A DNA stretch of 64,000 bases, taken from positions 93,029,353 to 93,093,352 of the forward strand of contig OY804580.1 of NCBI GenBank assembly GCA_963680875.1, read 5' to 3'. The notes below the pieces were generated by a model. That model was not told the DNA's origin. It saw nothing but the letters and a program-made list of their open reading frames with translations, and did not search any database. Below, piece by piece: positions 1 to 13,980 of the stretch. Made by a program: the position numbers and the translations under genes. The stretch's first letter is position 1; every line of letters begins with the position of its first letter. Origin of the DNA: Bathymodiolus brooksi. Its lineage: Eukaryota; Mollusca; Bivalvia; Mytilida; Modiolidae.

Positions 1-480
1 AAGGTTGTTTTTGTCCTACAGGAATGGTTCCTGTATTCTGTGCTATATCATATTTGTCGTAAGGTTGTTTTTGTACTACAGGAATGGTTCCTGTATTCTG
101 TGCTATATCATATTTATCATAAGGTTGTTTCTGTTCTACAGGAATGGTTCCTGTATTATGTGCTATATCATATTTGTCGTAAGGTTGTTTCTGTTCTACA
201 GGAATGGTTCCTGTATTATGTGCTATATCATATATGTCATACGGTTGTTTTTGTTCTACAGGAATGGTTCCTGTATTCTGTACTATATCATATTTGTCAT
301 AATGTTGTTTCTGTTCTACAGGAATGGTTCCTGTATTATGTGATATATCATATTTGTCGTAAGGTTGTTTCTGTTCTACAGAAATGGTTCCTGTATTATT
401 TGCTATATCATATTTGTCATAATGTTGTTTCTGTTCTACAGGAACGGTTCCTGTATTTTGTGCTATATCATATTTGTCAT

Positions 481-3400
481 AGGGTTGTTTCTGTTCTACA
501 GGAATGGTTCCTTTATTCTGTGCTATATCATATTTGTCATAAGGTTGTTTCTCTTCTACAGGAATGGTTCCTGTATTCTGTACTATATCATATTTGTCAT
601 AATGTTGTTTCTGTTCTACAGGAATGGTTCCTGTATTCTGTACTATATCATATTTGTCATAATGTTGTTTCTGTTCTACAGGAACGGTTCCTGTATTTTG
701 TGCTATATCATATTTGTTATGGGGTTGTTTATGTTCTACAGGAATGGTTCCTGTATTCTGTACTATATCATATTTGTCATAAGGTTGTTTCTGTTCTACA
801 GGAATGGTTCCTGTATTCTGTACTATATCATATTTATCATAAGGTTGTTTCTGTTCTACAGGAATGGTTCCTGTATTATGTGCTATATCATATTTGTCAT
901 AAGGTTGTTTTTGTCCTACAGGAATGGTTCCTGTATTCTGTGCTATATCATATTTGTCGTAATGTTGTTTCTGTTCTACAGAAATGGTTCCTGTATTATT
1001 TGCTATATCATATTTGTCATAATGTTGTTTCTGTTCTACGGGAACAGTTCCTGTATTTTGTGCTATATCATATTTGTCATAGGGTTGTTTCTGTTCTACA
1101 GGAATGGTTCCTTTATTCTGTGCTATATCATATTTGTCATAAGGTTGTTTCTGTTCTACAGGAATGGTTCCTGTATTCTGTACTATATCATATTTGTCAT
1201 AATGTTGTTTCTGTTCTACAGGAATGGTTCCTGTATTCTGTACTATATCATATTTGTCATAATGTTGTTTCTGTTCTACATGAATGGTTCCTGTATTATG
1301 TGCTATATCATATTTGTCATAAGGTTGTTTTTGGCCTACAGGAATGGTTCCTGTATTCTGTGCTATATCATATTTGTCGTAAGGTTGTTTTTGTACTACA
1401 GGAATGGTTCCTGTATTCTGTGCTATATCATATTTATCATAAGGTTGTTTCTGTTCTACGGGAATGGTTCCTGTATTATGTGCTATATCATATTTGTCTT
1501 AAGGTTGTTTTTGTACTACAGGAATGGTTCCTGTATTCTGTGCTATATCATATTTATCATAAGGTTGTTTCTGTTCTACAGGAATGGTTCCTGTATTATG
1601 TGCTATATCATATTTGTCGTAAGGTTGTTTCTGTTCTACAGGAATGGTTCCTGTATTATGTGCTATATCATATATGTCATACGGTTGTTTTTGTTCTACA
1701 GGAATGGTTCCTGTATTCTGTACTATATCATATTTGTCATAATGTTGTTTCTGTTCTACAGGAATGGTTCCTGTATTATGTGATATATCATATTTGTCGT
1801 AAGGTTGTTTTTGTTCTACAGAAATGGTTCCTGTATTATTTGCTATATCATATTTGTCATAATGTTGTTTCTGTTCTACAGGAACGGTTCCTGTATTTTG
1901 TGCTATATCATATTTGTCATAGGGTTGTTTCTGTTCTACAGGAATGGTTCCTTTATTCTGTGCTATATCATATTTGTCATAAGGTTGTTTCTCTTCTATA
2001 GGAATGGTTCCTGTATTCTGTACTATATCATATTTGTCATAATGTTGTTTCTGTTCTACAGGAATGGTTCCTGTATTATGTGCTATATCATATTTGTCAT
2101 AAGGTTGTTTTTGTCCTACAGGAATGGTTCCTGTATTCTGTGCTATATCATATTTGTCGTAATGTTGTTTCTGTTCTACAGGAATGGTTCCTGTATTATG
2201 TGCTATATCATATTTGTCATAAAGTTGTTTTTGTTCTACAGGAATGGTTCCTGTATTATGTGCTATATCATATTTGTCATAAGGTTGTTTCTGTTCTACA
2301 GGAATGGTTCCTGTATTCTGTACTATATCATATTTATCATAATGTTGTTTCTGTTCTACAGGAATGGTTCCTGTATTATGTGCTATATCATATTTGTCAT
2401 AAGGTTGTTTTTGTCCTACAGGAATGGTTCCTGTATTCTGTGCTATATCATATTTGTCGTAATGTTGTTTCTGTTCTACAGAAATGGTTCCTGTATTATT
2501 TGCTATATCATATTTGTCATAATGTTGTTTCTGTTCTACGGGAACAGTTCCTGTATTTTGTGCTATATCATATTTGTCATAGGGTTGTTTCTGTTCTACA
2601 GGAATGGTTCCTTTATTCTGTGCTATATCATATTTGTCATAAGGTTGTTTCTGTTCTACAGGAATGGTTCCTGTATTCTGTACTATATCATATTTGTCAT
2701 AATGTTGTTTCTGTTCTACAGGAATGGTTCCTGTATTCTGTACTATATCATATTTGTCATAATGTTGTTTCTGTTCTACAGGAATGGTTCCTGTATTATG
2801 TGCTATATCATATTTGTCATAAGGTTGTTTTTGTCCTACAGGAATGGTTCCTGTATTCTGTGCTATATCATATTTGTCGTAAGGTTGTTTTTGTACTACA
2901 GGAATGGTTCCTGTATTCTGTGCTATATCATATTTATCATAAGGTTGTTTCTGTTCTACAGGAATGGTTCCTGTATTATGTGCTATATCATATTTGTCGT
3001 AAGGTTGTTTCTGTTCTACAGGAATGGTTCCTGTATTATGTGCTATATCATATATGTCATACGGTTGTTTTTGCTCTACAGGAATGGTTCCTGTATTCTG
3101 TACTATATCATATTTGTCATAATGTTGTTTCTGTTCTACAGGAATGGTTCCTGTATTATGTGATATATCATATTTGTCGTAAGGTTGTTTCTGTTCTACA
3201 GAAATGGTTCCTGTATTATTTGCTATATCATATTTGTCATAATGTTGTTTCTGTTCTACAGGAACGGTTCCTGTATTTTGTGCTATATCATATTTGTTAT
3301 AGGGTTGTTTCTGTTCTACAGGAATGGTTCCTTTATTCTGTGCTATATCATATTTGTCATAAGGCTGTTTCTCTTCTACAGGAATGGTTCCTGTATTCTG

Positions 3401-5580
3401 TACTATATCATATTTGTCATAATGTTGTTTCTGTTCTACAGGAACGGTTCCTGTATTTTGTGCTATATCATATTTGTTATGGGGTTGTTTATGTTCTACA
3501 GGAATGGTTCCTGTATTCTGTGCTATATCATATTTGTCATAAGGTTGTTTCTCTTCTACAGGAATGGTTCCTGTATTCTGTACTATATCATATTTGTCAT
3601 AAGGTTGTTTCTGTTCTACAGGAATGGTTCCTGTATTCTGTACTATATCATATTTATCATAAGGTTGTTTCTGTTCTACAGGAATGGTTCCTGTATTATG
3701 TGCTATATCATATTTGTCATAAGGTTGTTTTTGTCCTACAGGAATGGTTCCTGTATTCTGTGCTATATCATATTTGTCGTAATATTGTTTCTGTTCTACA
3801 GGAATGGTTCCTGTATTATGTGCTATATCATATTTGTCATAAAGTTGTTTTTGTTCTACAGGAATGGTTCCTGTATTATGTGCTATATCATATTTGTCAT
3901 AAGGTTGTTTCTGTTCTACAGGAATGGTTGCTGTATACTCTACTATATCATATTTGTCAGAATGTTGTTTCTGTTCTACAGGAAAGGTTCCTGTATTCTG
4001 TACTATATCATATTTGTCATAAGGTTGTTTTTGTTCTACAGGAATGTTTCCTGTATTTTGTGCTATATCATATTTGTTATGGGGTTGTTTATGTTCTACA
4101 GGAATGGTTCCTGTATTCTGTGCTATATCATATTTGTCATAAGGTTGTTTCTCTTCTACAGGAATGGTTCCTGTATTCTGTACTATATCATATTTGTCAT
4201 AAGGTTGTTTCTGTTCTACAGGAATGGTTCCTGTATTCTGTACTATATCATATTTATCATAAGGTTGTTTCTGTTCTACAGGAATGGTTCCTGTATTATG
4301 TGCTATATCATATTTGTCATAAGGTTGTTTTTGTCCTACAGGAATGGTTCCTGTATTCTGTGCTATATCATATTTGTCGTAATGTTGTTTCTGTTCTACA
4401 GGAATGGTTCCTGTATTATGTGCTAAATCATATTTGTCATAAAGTTGTTTTTGTTCTACAGGAATGGTTCCTGTATTATGTGCTATATCATATTTGTCAT
4501 AAGGTTGTTTCTGTTCTACAGGAATGGTTGCTGTATACTCTACTATATCATATTTGTCATAATGTTGTTTCTGTTCTACAGGAATGGTTCCTGTATTCTG
4601 TACTATATCATATTTGTCATAAGGTTGTTTTTGTTCTACAGGAATGTTTCCTGTATTATGTGTTATATCATATTTGTCATAAGGTTGTTTTTGTTCTACA
4701 GGAATGGTTCCTGTATTCTGTACTATATCATATTTGTCGTAAGGTTGTTTTCGTACTACAGGAATGGTTCCTGTATTCTGTGCTATATCATATTTATCAT
4801 AAGGTTGTTTCTGTTCTACAGGAATGGTTCCTGTATTATGTGCTATATCATATTTGTCGTAAGGTTGTTTTTGTACCACAGGAATGGTTCCTGTATTCTG
4901 TGCTATATCATATTTGTCGTAAGGTTGTTTCTGTTCTACAGGAATGGTTCCTGTATTATGTGCTATATCATATATGTCATAAGGTTGTTTTTGTTCTACA
5001 GGAATGGTTCCTGTATTCTGTACTATATCATATTTGTCGTAATGTTGTTTCTGTTCTACAGGAATGGTTCCTGTATTATGTGATATATCATATTTGTCGT
5101 AAGGTTGTTTCTGTTCTACAGAAATGGTTCCTGTATTATTTGCTATATCATATTTGTCATAATGTTGTTTCTGTTCTACAGGAACGGTTCCTTTATTCTG
5201 TGCTATATCATATTTGTCATAAGGTTGTTTCTGTTCTACAGGAATGGTTCTTGTATTCTGTACTATATCATATTTGTCATAATGTTGTTTCTGTTCTACA
5301 GGAATGGTTCCTGTATTCTGTACTATATCATATTTGTCATAATGTTGTTTCTGTTCTACAGGAACGGTTCCTGTATTTTGTGCTATATCATATTTGTCAT
5401 GGGGTTGTTTATGTTCTACAGGAATGGTTCCTGTATTCTGTACTATATCATATTTGTCATAAGGTTGTTTCTGTTCTACAGGAATGGTTCCTGTATTCTG
5501 TACTATATCATATTTATCATAAGGTTGTTTCTGTTCTACAGGAATGGTTCCTGTATTATGTGCTATATCATATTTGTCAT
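481..5580. repeat. Higher-order block I of the 60-bp array
   Basis: Variant units in this stretch recur in the same order in the next 5.3 kb. Lines 481-2,040 match 5,581-7,140 at an offset of 5,100 (85 units), and 2,041-5,580 match 7,380-10,860 at about 5,280-5,340. Diagnostic units include a CTACGGGAACAG unit at 1,021 and 2,521, an AAGGCTG unit at 3,361, an AATATTG unit at 3,781 and a TTCGTACTACA unit at 4,741. A shorter period is also visible: units ending TATATGTCAT start at 181, 1,621, 3,001 and 4,921. Confidence 0.85.
1499..4879 (-). other. Long open frame made of 20-residue repeats (probably not a gene)
   Basis: The minus strand is open for 1,126 codons and reads as a 20-residue repeat, DKYDIAQNTGTIPVEQKQPY, with swaps A/V, Q/H, E/G/V and P/H/L. 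It would be hydrophilic and rich in Tyr, Gln and Lys, the kind of composition seen in secreted structural proteins. A copy of the same frame occurs at 7,312-10,158 (948 codons). Against coding: the open length follows simply from a stop-free 60-bp unit, a + frame is open even longer (2,080-6,882, 1,600 codons), and only a minority of recurrent variants (unit positions 11, 56, 59 and part of 38) are synonymous in this frame. No start, promoter or splice context can be assigned. Its left end is set by a TAC-to-TAA change at about 1,500. Confidence 0.15.
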
Positions 5581-8500
5581 AAGGTTGTTTTTGTCCTACA
5601 GGAATGGTTCCTTTATTCTGTGCTATATCATATTTGTCATAAGGTTATTTCTCTTCTACAGGAATGGTTCCTGTATTCTGTACTATATCATATTTGTCAT
5701 AATGTTGTTTCTGTTCTACAGGAATGGTTCCTGTATTCTGTACTATATCATATTTGTCATAATGTTGTTTCTGTTCTACAGGAACGGTTCCTGTATTTTG
5801 TGCTATATCATATTTGTTATGGGGTTGTTTATGTTCTACAGGAATGGTTCCTGTATTCTGTACTATATCATATTTGTCATAAGGTTGTTTCTGTTCTACA
5901 GGAATGGTTCCTGTATTCTGTACTATATCATATTTATCATAAGGTTGTTTCTGTTCTACAGGAATGGTTCCTGTATTATGTGCTATATCATATTTGTCAT
6001 AAGGTTGTTTTTGTCCTACAGGAATGGTTCCTGTATTCTGTGCTATATCATATTTGTCGTAATGTTGTTTCTGTTCTACAGAAATGGTTCCTGTATTATT
6101 TGCTATATCATATTTGTCATAATGTTGTTTCTGTTCTACGGGAACAGTTCCTGTATTTTGTGCTATATCATATTTGTCATAGGGTTGTTTCTGTTCTACA
6201 GGAATGGTTCCTTTATTCTGTGCTATATCATATTTGTCATAAGGTTGTTTCTGTTCTACAGGAATGGTTCCTGTATTCTGTACTATATCATATTTGTCAT
6301 AATGTTGTTTCTGTTCTACAGGAATGGTTCCTGTATTCTGTACTATATCATATTTGTCATAATGTTGTTTCTGTTCTACATGAATGGTTCCTGTATTATG
6401 TGCTATATCATATTTGTCATAAGGTTGTTTTTGTCCTACAGGAATGGTTCCTGTATTCTGTGCTATATCATATTTGTCGTAAGGTTGTTTTTGTACTACA
6501 GGAATGGTTCCTGTATTCTGTGCTATATCATATTTATCATAAGGTTGTTTCTGTTCTACGGGAATGGTTCCTGTATTATGTGCTATATCATATTTGTCTT
6601 AAGGTTGTTTTTGTACTACAGGAATGGTTCCTGTATTCTGTGTATATCATATTTATCATAAGGTTGTTTCTGTTCTACAGGAATGGTTCCTGTATTATGT
6701 GCTATATCATATTTGTCGTAAGGTTGTTTCTGTTCTACAGGAATGGTTCCTGTATTATGTGCTATATCATATATGTCATACGGTTGTTTTTGTTCTACAG
6801 GAATGGTTCCTGTATTCTGTACTATATCATATTTGTCATAATGTTGTTTCTGTTCTACAGGAATGGTTCCTGTATTATGTGATATATCATATTTGTCGTA
6901 AGGTTGTTTTTGTTCTACAGAAATGGTTCCTGTATTATTTGCTATATCATATTTGTCATAATGTTGTTTCTGTTCTACAGGAACGGTTCCTGTATTTTGT
7001 GCTATATCATATTTGTCATAGGGTTGTTTCTGTTCTACAGGAATGGTTCCTTAATTCTGTGCTATATCATATTTGTCATAAGGTTGTTTCTCTTCTATAG
7101 GAATGGTTCCTGTATTCTGTACTATATCATATTTGTCATAATGTTGTTTCTGTTCTACAGGAATGGTTCCTGTATTCTGTACTATATCATATTTGTCATA
7201 ATGTTGTTTCTGTTCTACAGGAACAGTTCCTGTATTTTGTGCTATATCATATTTGTTATGGGGTTGTTTATGTTCTACAGGAATGGTTCCTGTATTCTGT
7301 ACTATATCATATTAGTCATAAGGTTGTTTCTGTTCTACAGGAATGGTTCCTGTATTCTGTACTATATCATATTTATCATAAGGTTGTTTCTGTTCTACAG
7401 GAATGGTTCCTGTATTATGTGCTATATCATATTTGTCATAAGGTTGTTTTTGTCCTGCAGGAATGGTTCCTGTATTCTGTGCTATATCATATTTGTCGTA
7501 ATGTTGTTTCTGTTCTACAGGAATGGTTCCTGTATTATGTGCTATATCATATTTGTCATAAAGTTGTTTTTGTTCTACAGGAATGGTTCCTGTATTATGT
7601 GCTATATCATATTTGTCATAAGGTTGTTTCTGTTCTACAGGAATGGTTCCTGTATTCTGTACTATATCATATTTATCATAATGTTGTTTCTGTTCTACAG
7701 GAATGGTTCCTGTATTATGTGCTATATCATATTTGTCATAAGGTTGTTTTTGTCCTACAGGAATGGTTCCTGTATTCTGTGCTATATCATGTTTGTCGTA
7801 ATGTTGTTTCTGTTCTACAGAAATGGTTCCTGTATTATTTGCTATATCATATTTGTCATAATGTTGTTTCTGTTCTACGGGAACAGTTCTTGTATTTTGT
7901 GCTATATCATATTTGTCATAGGGTTGTTTCTGTTCTACAGGAATGGTTCCTTTATTCTGTGCTATATCATATTTGTCATAAGGTTGTTTCTGTTCTACAG
8001 GAATGGTTCCTGTATTCTGTACTATATCATATTTGTCATAATGTTGTTTCTGTTCTACAGGAATGGTTCCTGTATTCTGTACTATATCATATTTGTCATA
8101 ATGTTGTTTCTGTTCTACAGGAATGGTTCCTGTATTATGTGCTATATCATATTTGTCATAAGGTTGTTTTTGTCCTACAGGAATGGTTCCTGTATTCTGT
8201 GCTATATCATATTTGTCGTAAGGTTGTTTTTGTACTACAGGAATGGTTCCTGTATTCTGTGCTATATCATATTTATCATAAGGTTGTTTCTGTTCTACAG
8301 GAATGGTTCCTGTATTATGTGCTATATCATATTTGTCGTAAGGTTGTTTCTGTTCTACAGGAATGGTTCCTGTATTATGTGCTATATCATATATGTCATA
8401 CGGTTGTTTTTGTTCTACAGGAATGGTTCCTGTATTCTGTACTATATCATATTTGTCATAATGTTGTTTCTGTTCTACAGGAATGGTTCCTGTATTATGT

Positions 8501-10860
8501 GATATATCATATTTGTCGTAAGGTTGTTTCTGTTCTACGGGAACAGTTCCTGTATTTTGTGCTATATCATATTTGTTATAGGGTTGTTTCTGTTCTACAG
8601 GAATGGTTCCTTTATTCTGTGCTATATCATATTTGTCATAAGGCTGTTTCTCTTCTACAGGAATGGTTCCTGTATTCTGTACTATATCATATTTGTCATA
8701 ATGTTGTTTCTGTTCTACAGGAACGGTTCCTGTATTTTGTGCTATATCATATTTGTTATGGGGTTGTTTATGTTCTACAGGAATGGTTCCTGTATTCTGT
8801 GCTATATCATATTTGTCATAAGGTTGTTTCTCTTCTACAGGAATGGTTCCTGTATTCTGTACTATATCATATTTGTCATAAGGTTGTTTCTGTTCTACAG
8901 GAATGGTTCCTGTATTCTGTACTATATCATATTTATCATAAGGTTGTTTCTGTTCTACAGGAATGGTTCCTGTATTATGTGCTATATCATATTTGTCATA
9001 AGGTTGTTTTTGTCCTACAGGAATGGTTCCTGTATTCTGTGCTATATCATATTTGTCGTAATATTGTTTCTGTTCTACAGGAATGGTTCCTGTATTATGT
9101 GCTATATCATATTTGTCATAAAGTTGTTTTTGTTCTACAGGAATGGTTCCTGTATTATGTGCTATATCATATTTGTCATAAGGTTGTTTCTGTTCTACAG
9201 GAATGGTAGCTGTATACTCTACTATATCATATTTGTCAGAATGTTGTTTCTGTTCTACAGGAATGGTTCCTGTATTCTGTACTATATCATATTTGTCATA
9301 AGGTTGTTTTTGTTCTACAGGAATGTTTCCTGTATTTTGTGCTATATCAAATTTGTTATGGGGTTGTTTATGTTCTACAGGAATGGTTCCTGTATTCTGT
9401 GCTATATCATATTTGTCATAAGGTTGTTTCTCTTCTACAGGAATGGTTCCTGTATTCTGTACTATATCATATTTGTCATAAGGTTGTTTCTGTTCTACAG
9501 GAATGGTTCCTGTATTCTGTACTATATCATATTTATCATAAGGTTGTTTCTGTTCTACAGGAATGGTTCCTGTATTATGTGCTATATCATATTTGTCATA
9601 AGGTTGTTTTTGTCCTACAGGAATGGTTCCTGTATTCTGTGCTATATCATATTTGTCGTAATGTTGTTTCTGTTCTACAGGAATGGTTCCTGTATTATGT
9701 GCTAAATCATATTTGTCATAAAGTTGTTTTTGTTCTACAGGAATGGTTCCTGTATTATGTGCTATATCATATTTGTCATAAGGTTGTTTCTGTTCTACAG
9801 GAATGGTTGCTGTATACTCTACTATATCATATTTGTCATAATGTTGTTTCTGTTCTACAGGAATGGTTCCTGTATTCTGTACTATATCATATTTGTCATA
9901 AGGTTGTTTTTGTTCTACAGGAATGTTTCCTGTATTATGTGTTATATCATATTTGTCATAAGGTTGTTTTTGTTCTACAGGAATGGTTCCTGTATTCTGT
10001 ACTATATCATATTTGTCGTAAGGTTGTTTTCGTACTACAGGAATGGTTCCTGTATTCTGTGCTATATCATATTTATCATAAGGTTGTTCCTGTTCTACAG
10101 GAATGGTTCCTGTATTATGTGCTATATCATATTTGTCGTAAGGTTGTTTTTGTACCACAGGAATGGTTCCTGTATTCTGTGCTATATCATATTTGTCGTA
10201 AGGTTGTTTCTGTTCTACAGGAATGGTTCCTGTATTATGTGCTATATCATATATGTCATAAGGTTGTTTTTGTTCTACAGGAATGGTTCCTGTATTCTGT
10301 ACTATATCATATTTGTCGTAATGTTGTTTCTGTTCTACAGGAATGGTTCCTGTATTATGTGATATATCATATTTGTCGTAAGGTTGTTTCTGTTCTACAG
10401 AAATGGTTCCTGTATTATTTGCTATATCATATTTGTCATAATGTTGTTTCTGTTCTACAGGAACGGTTCCTTTATTCTGTGCTATATCATATTTGTCATA
10501 AGGTTGTTTCTGTTCTACAGGAATGGTTCTTGTATTCTGTACTATATCATATTTGTCATAATGTTGTTTCTGTTCTACAGGAATGGTTCCTGTATTCTGT
10601 ACTATATCATATTTGTCATAATGTTGTTTCTGTTCTACAGGAACGGTTCCTGTATTTTGTGCTATATCATATTTGTCATGGGGTTGTTTATGTTCTACAG
10701 GAATGGTTCCTGTATTCTGTACTATATCATATTTGTCATAAGGTTGTTTCTGTTCTACAGGAATGGTTCCTGTATTCTGTACTATATCATATTTATCATA
10801 AGGTTGTTTCTGTTCTACAGGAAGGGTTCCTGTATTATGTGCTATATCATATTTGTCATA
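5581..10860. repeat. Higher-order block II, tandem copy of block I
   Basis: This block repeats the unit order of block I with few differences. One unit is missing at 8,521, where two parental units are fused (3,181 and 3,241 in block I). A single-base deletion near 6,643 turns TGCTATATC into TGTATATC and shifts the register by one. Shared rare variants (a CTCTTCTATAG unit at 7,081 and 1,981; a TTCGTACTACA unit at 10,021 and 4,741) show recent duplication rather than independent mutation. Confidence 0.85.
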
Positions 10861-11460
10861 AGGTTGTTTTTGTCCTACAGGAATGGTTCCTGTATTTTGT
10901 GCTATATCATATTTGTCATAAGGTTGTTTCTGTTCTACAGGAATGGTTGCTGTATACTCTACTATATCATATTTGTCATAATGTTGTTTCTGTTCTACAG
11001 GAATGGTTCCTGTATTCTGTACTATATCATATTTGCCATAAGGTTGTTTTTGTTCTACAGGAATGTTTCCTGTATTATGTGTTATATCATATTTGTCATA
11101 AGGTTGTTTTTGTTCTACAGGAATGGTTCCTGTATTCTGTACTATATCATATTTGTCGTAAGGTTGTTTCTGTTCTACAGGAATGGTTCCTGTATTATGT
11201 GCTATATCATATTTGTCATAAGGTTTTTTCTGTTCTACAGGAATGGTTACTGTATTCTGTGCTATATCATATTTGTCATAATGTTGTTTCTGTTCTACAG
11301 GGATGGTTCCTGTATTCTGTGCTATATCATATTTGTCATAAGGTTGTTTCTATTCTACAGGAATGGTTCCTGTATTCTGTACTATATGATATTTGTCATA
11401 ATGATTGTTTATGTTCTACAGGAATGGTTCCTGTATTCTGTGTAATATCATATTTGTCAT

Positions 11461-13980
11461 AAGCTTGTTTCTGTTCTAGAGGAATGGTTCCTGTATTCTG
11501 TACTATATCATATTTGTCGTAAAGTTGTTTCTGTTCTAAAGGAATGGTTCCTGTATTATGTGCAATATCATATTTGTCATAATGTTGTTTCTGTTCTACA
11601 GGAATGGTTCCTGTATTATGTGCTATATCATATTAGTCGTAAGGTTGTTTCTGTTCTACAGAAATGGTTCCTGTATTATATGCTATATCATATTTGTCGT
11701 AAGGTTGTTTCTGTTCTACAGAAATGGTTCCTGTATTATATGCTATATCATATTTGTCATAATGTTGTTTCTGTTCTACAGGAACGGTTCCTGTATTTTG
11801 TGCTATATCATATTTGTCATGGGGTTGTTTCTGTTCTACAGGAATGGTTCCTGTATTCTGTACTATATCATATTTGTCATAAGGTTGTTTCTGTTCTACA
11901 GGAATGGTTCCTGTATTCTGTACTATATCATATTTATCATAAGGTTGTTTCTGTTCTACAGGAATGGTTCCTGTATTATGTGCTATATCATATTTGTCGT
12001 AAGGTTTTTTTTGTACCACAGGAATGGTTCCTGTATTCTGTACTATATCATATTTGTCGTAAGGTTGTTTCTGTTCTACAGGAATGGTTCCTGTATTATG
12101 TGCTATATCATATTTGTCATAAGGTTTTTTTTGTTCTACAGGAATGGTTACTGTATTCTGTGCTATATCATATTTGTCATAAGGTTGTTTCTATTCTACA
12201 GGAATGGTTCCTGTATTCTGTACTATATGATATTTGTCATAATGATTGTTTATGTTCTACAGGAATGGTTCCTGTATTCTGTGTAATATCATATTTGTCA
12301 TAAGGTTGTTTCTGTTCTAGAGGAATGGTTCCTGTATTCTGTACTATATCATATTTGTCGTAAAGTTGTTTCTGTTCTACAGGAATGGTTCCTGTATTAT
12401 GTGCAATATCATATTTGTCATAATGTTGTTTCTGTTCTACAGGAATGGTTCCTGTATTATGTGCTATATCATATTAGTCGTAAGGTTGTTTCTGTTCTAC
12501 AGAAATGGTTCCTGTATTATATGCTATATCATATTTGTCGTAAGGTTGTTTCTGTTTTACAGAAATGGTTCCTGTATTATATGCTATATCATATTTGTCA
12601 TAATGTTGTTTCTGTTCTACAGGAACGGTTCCTGTATTTTGTGCTATATCATATTTGTCATGGGGTTGTTTCTGTTCTACAGGAATGGTTCCTGTATTCT
12701 GTACTATATCATATTTGTCATAAGGTTGTTTCTGTTCTACAGGAATGGTTCCTGTATTCTGTACTATATCATATTTATCATAAGGTTGTTTCTGTTCTAC
12801 AGGAATGGTTCCTGTATTATGTGCTATATCATATTTGTCGTAAGGTTTTTTTTGTACCACAGGAATGGTTCCTGTATTCTGTGCTATATCATATTTGTCG
12901 TAAGGTTGTTTCTGTTCTACAGGAATGGTTCCTGTATTATGTGCCATATCATATATGTCATAAGGTTGTTTTTGTTCTACAGGAATGGTTCCTGTATTCT
13001 GTACTATATCATATTTGTCATAATGTTGTTTCTGTTCTACAGGAATGGTTCCTGTATTATGTGATATATCATATTTGTCGTAAGGTTGTTTCTGTTCTAC
13101 AGAAATGGTTCCTGTATTCTGTGCTATATCATATTTGTCATAAGGTTGTTTCTATTCTACAGGAATGGTTCCTGTATTCTGTACTATATGATATTTGTCA
13201 TAAGGTTGTTTCTGTTCTAGAGGAATGGTTCCTGTATTCTGTACTATATCATATTTGTCGTAAAGTTGTTTCTGTTCTACAGGAATGGTTCCTGTATTAT
13301 GTGCAATATCATATTTGTCATAATGTTGTTTCTGTTCTACAGGAATGGTTCCTGTATTATGTGCTATATCATATTAGTCGTAAGGTTGTTTCTGTTCTAC
13401 AGAAATGGTTCCTGTATTATATGCTATATCATATTTGTCGTAAGGTTGTTTCTGTTCTACAGAAATGGTTCCTGTATTATATGCTATATCATATTTGTCA
13501 TAATGTTGTTTCTGTTCTACAGGAACGGTTCCTGTATTTTGTGCTATATCATATTTGTCATGGGGTTTTTTCTGTTCTACAGGAATGGTTCCTGTATTCT
13601 GTACTATATCATATTTGTCATAAGGTTGTTTCTGTTCTACAGGAATGGTTCCTGTATTCTGTACTATATCATATTTATCATAAGGTTGTTTCTGTTCTAC
13701 AGGAATGGTTCCTGTATTATGTGCTATATCATATTTGTCGTAAGGTTTGTTTTGTACCACAGGAATGGTTCCTGTATTCTGTGCTATATCATATTTGTCG
13801 TAAGGTTGTTTCTGTTCCACAGGAATGGTTCCTGTATTATGTGCTATATCATATATGTCATAAGGTTGTTTTTGTTCTACAGGAATGGTTCCTGTATTCT
13901 GTACTATATCATATTTGTCATAATGTTGTTTCTGTTCTACAGGAATGGTTCCTGTATTATGTGATATATCATATTTGTGG
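11461..13980. repeat. 14-15-unit higher-order repeats marked by TCTAGAGG units
   Basis: Units containing TTCTAGAGG start at 11,461, 12,301 and 13,201, giving periods of 840 and 900 bp. Each is followed by the same series: a GTAAAGTTG unit, a TGTGCAATATC unit, a TATTAGTCG unit, two CAGAAATGG units, an AACGG unit, and then a GGGGTTG unit. The marker creates an XbaI site (TCTAGA). A unit carrying one extra base (AATGATTGTTTATG, near 11,404 and 12,244) recurs as a second marker. Confidence 0.8.

Noticed and set aside
2080..6882. 1,600-codon + strand open frame with KVVSVLQEWFLYSVLYHIC-like repeats, and the other long + frames
   Set aside because: They are translations of a stop-free 60-bp unit in frames opposite or offset to each other. 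They are strongly hydrophobic, have no start context, and variants fall at all codon positions.
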